From the NCBI GenBank assembly GCA_022770365.1, contig JALEHU010000008.1:1-62464 (forward strand): 62,464 nt of DNA, in the 5' to 3' direction. Of this stretch, positions 61,153 to 62,464 are shown piece by piece (position 1 is the stretch's first letter; every line of letters starts with the position of its first letter). Below the pieces are notes generated by a model. That model ran no database searches and had not been told where the DNA came from. It saw nothing but the letters and a program-made list of their open reading frames with translations. Position numbers and translations under genes: made by a program. The DNA is from Blautia sp. (GTDB lineage Bacteria > Bacillota > Clostridia > Lachnospirales > Lachnospiraceae).

Positions 61153-61977
61153 ATGCGTATTGTTACGTTAATGGAAAACACGGCTGTTTCAGATGAATAT
61201 GTCTGCAGCCACGGGCTGAGCCTTTACATTGAGACAAGAGGTCATAAAATACTGTTTGATATGGGGCAGGACGGAGGATTCCTGAAAAATGCGCAGAAGC
61301 TGGGAGTAGATATCGGAAGTGTGGATGCTGCGATTCTTTCCCATGGACATTATGACCATGGAGGAGGCATCAGCGCTTTTCTTGAAGCAAATACGCAGGC
61401 GCCCATACATATACAGAAAAAAGCACTGGGCGAGTTTTACGCTCATGATCTGGATGGTTCGAACCGTTATATCGGATTGTCACCGGAATGGAAAGAGAAT
61501 CCCAGAGTAATTGCCCATACCGGTGATTATAAGCTGGATGCGGGGATACAGATCTTTGCGGGAGTTACCGGAAGAGAATGTTATTCTCCAGCCAATGACC
61601 GGCTTTTTGCGTCGATGAACGGACACCATATTCCGGATTTGTTTATGCATGAGCAGAATCTCCTTCTGAAGGAGGGCAGCAGGATTATTCTTATAGCCGG
61701 CTGTGCACATAACGGAATGGTCAATATACTGAAAAAAGCCGAAACATTCGCTCCGTCAGGCATTGATTATGCAATTGGAGGAATGCATCTTATGAAAGCT
61801 TACAGCGACAGCGAAAAACAGAAGATGTTCTGCACAGGCATGGCAAAGAAACTTAAAGAGCATTCCTGTCAGTATTATACATGCCACTGTACCGGCACAG
61901 AATCCTATGAAATGCTTAGGAGAGAAATGGGCACACAGATTCACTATCTGTCTGCCGGAAGTATTCTGGAAATCTAA
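61153..61977 (+). CDS. MBL-fold metallohydrolase
   Basis: A 274-residue metallo-beta-lactamase-fold protein with the metal motif SHGHYDHGGG near residue 62 and later metal ligands in IAGCAHNGMVN (about 182). Residues RIVTLMENTA at the start and YAIGGMHLMKA near 208 place it near the archaeal-type dihydropterin synthase-like MBL family (TM_0207-like), whose true substrates are mostly unknown. AAAGGGGAG lies upstream of the chosen ATG. It is followed after 30 bases by the degV remnant. Confidence 0.85.
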   Translation: MRIVTLMENTAVSDEYVCSHGLSLYIETRGHKILFDMGQDGGFLKNAQKLGVDIGSVDAAILSHGHYDHGGGISAFLEANTQAPIHIQKKALGEFYAHDLDGSNRYIGLSPEWKENPRVIAHTGDYKLDAGIQIFAGVTGRECYSPANDRLFASMNGHHIPDLFMHEQNLLLKEGSRIILIAGCAHNGMVNILKKAETFAPSGIDYAIGGMHLMKAYSDSEKQKMFCTGMAKKLKEHSCQYYTCHCTGTESYEMLRREMGTQIHYLSAGSILEI

Positions 61978-62007
61978 CAGACGAATAAGAGCAAGAGAAG
62001 GGAAAAT

Positions 62008-62360
62008 ATGAAAAAGCTTGGAATAATAACAGACAGTCACAGCGGTATCAGCTAGGAAACAGCGGATCAGCTTCAGATCCGGGTGCTTCCCATGCCGTTC
62101 TATATTGAAGGGGAATGCTATTATGAGGGTGTTACCCTGACACGTGAGGCTTTTTTAAGAAGCTTCATGGAGGCGCGGAGGTATCTACATCTCAGCCGTC
62201 ACCGGTTGATGTAATGAAAATATGGGATGAAGCTCTTGCTGAATATGAACAGATACTTTATATGCCGCTGAGCAGTGGTTTAAGCGGTTCTTATATGACG
62301 GCAGCTGCAATGGCATCAGAGGAAAAGTTTGAAACAAATGGGTAGTGGATAGAGAAAAAG
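62008..62360 (+). pseudogene. Decayed DegV-family (fatty-acid-binding) gene
   Basis: The ATG at 62008 begins KKLGIITDSHSGIS, the classic DegV N terminus, but codon 16 (62053-62055) is TAG. The frame continues as DegV (RVLPMPFYIEGECYYEGVTL), then shifts by one base near 62170 to give EVSTSQPSPVDVMKIWDE and LSSGLSGSYMTAAAM, and shifts again near 62338 (WVVDRE). One nonsense codon and two frameshifts make it non-functional. DegV proteins bind fatty acids for FakA-dependent phosphorylation. The rest of the gene is not recognisable before the window ends. Confidence 0.85.
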
Positions 62361-62390
62361 TAAAGGGCATAACAACAGAGCCATCTTTCG

Positions 62391-62464
62391 GTGGCTTCAA
62401 AAAGAAATATAGACACAACACCTAATCAGATAGCAGGAACAGCATCATCTTTGATGATATATCC
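62391..62464 (+). other. Open frame of unknown origin running off the window end
   Basis: After the last DegV-like residues the sequence no longer resembles DegV. From GTG at 62391 a frame stays open to the end (VASKRNIDTTPNQIAGTAS...). No ribosome site is visible. It could be the edge of inserted DNA or simply decayed sequence; I do not recognise it. Confidence 0.25.

Overview
The window looks like a chromosomal segment of a gut Lachnospiraceae (Blautia-like) bacterium. This is inferred from low-to-mid GC coding sequence with strong AGGAGG ribosome sites, several YesM/YesN-type two-component systems, a CIRCE element, RbsABC-type importers and a B12-dependent propanediol-utilisation (pdu) microcompartment locus. 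The genus is an inference from gene content, not a measurement.

Region 1 (1-11117) is the distal part of a pdu operon on the + strand: the end of a shell protein, pduL, pduN, pduS, pduT, a DeoR-type regulator, pduQ, then after an internal terminator-like hairpin pduC-D-E-G-H-O. It converts 1,2-propanediol, the product of fucose and rhamnose breakdown, to propanol and propionyl phosphate inside a protein shell. The genes for PduP and the main shell proteins must lie upstream of the window.

Region 2 (11118-18230) holds lon behind a CIRCE (HrcA) operator, then a phospholipid group: PAP2 phosphatase, YbhN-like membrane protein, pssA and psd (phosphatidylserine to phosphatidylethanolamine), followed by an internally deleted recQ remnant.

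Region 3 (18167-29896) is sugar catabolism. An AraC regulator diverges from fucI, which is broken by one in-frame TAA. A secreted SH3 protein with a Pro/Thr repeat and a C-terminal membrane anchor follows, then fucU. Divergent from fucU is a LacI-controlled operon: class II ketose-bisphosphate aldolase, LacI regulator, FGGY kinase, Zn polyol dehydrogenase, PfkB kinase and aldo-keto reductase. Together these make a plausible complete route from an aldose or polyol to triose phosphates.

Region 4 (30035-43991) has a three-component sensor (YesN, YesM and a membrane-anchored sugar-binding protein) followed by an Rbs-type importer (permease, ATPase, permease, binding protein), an FGGY kinase, and rhaB and rhaA. 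Region 5 (44050-50152) is a complete Opp-type peptide importer. Region 6 (50207-58973) is a second YesN/YesM pair with a DUF3783 protein, divergent from a rhamnose-type ABC importer. Region 7 (59026-62464) has an AraC/cupin regulator, a small alarmone synthetase, an MBL-fold protein and a decayed degV gene.

The window therefore joins sugar sensing and import, isomerase and kinase steps for rhamnose and (broken) fucose, and the propanediol microcompartment that consumes their lactaldehyde-derived product. No classical fuculose- or rhamnulose-1-phosphate aldolase is visible. No rRNA, tRNA, CRISPR array or intact mobile element was seen.
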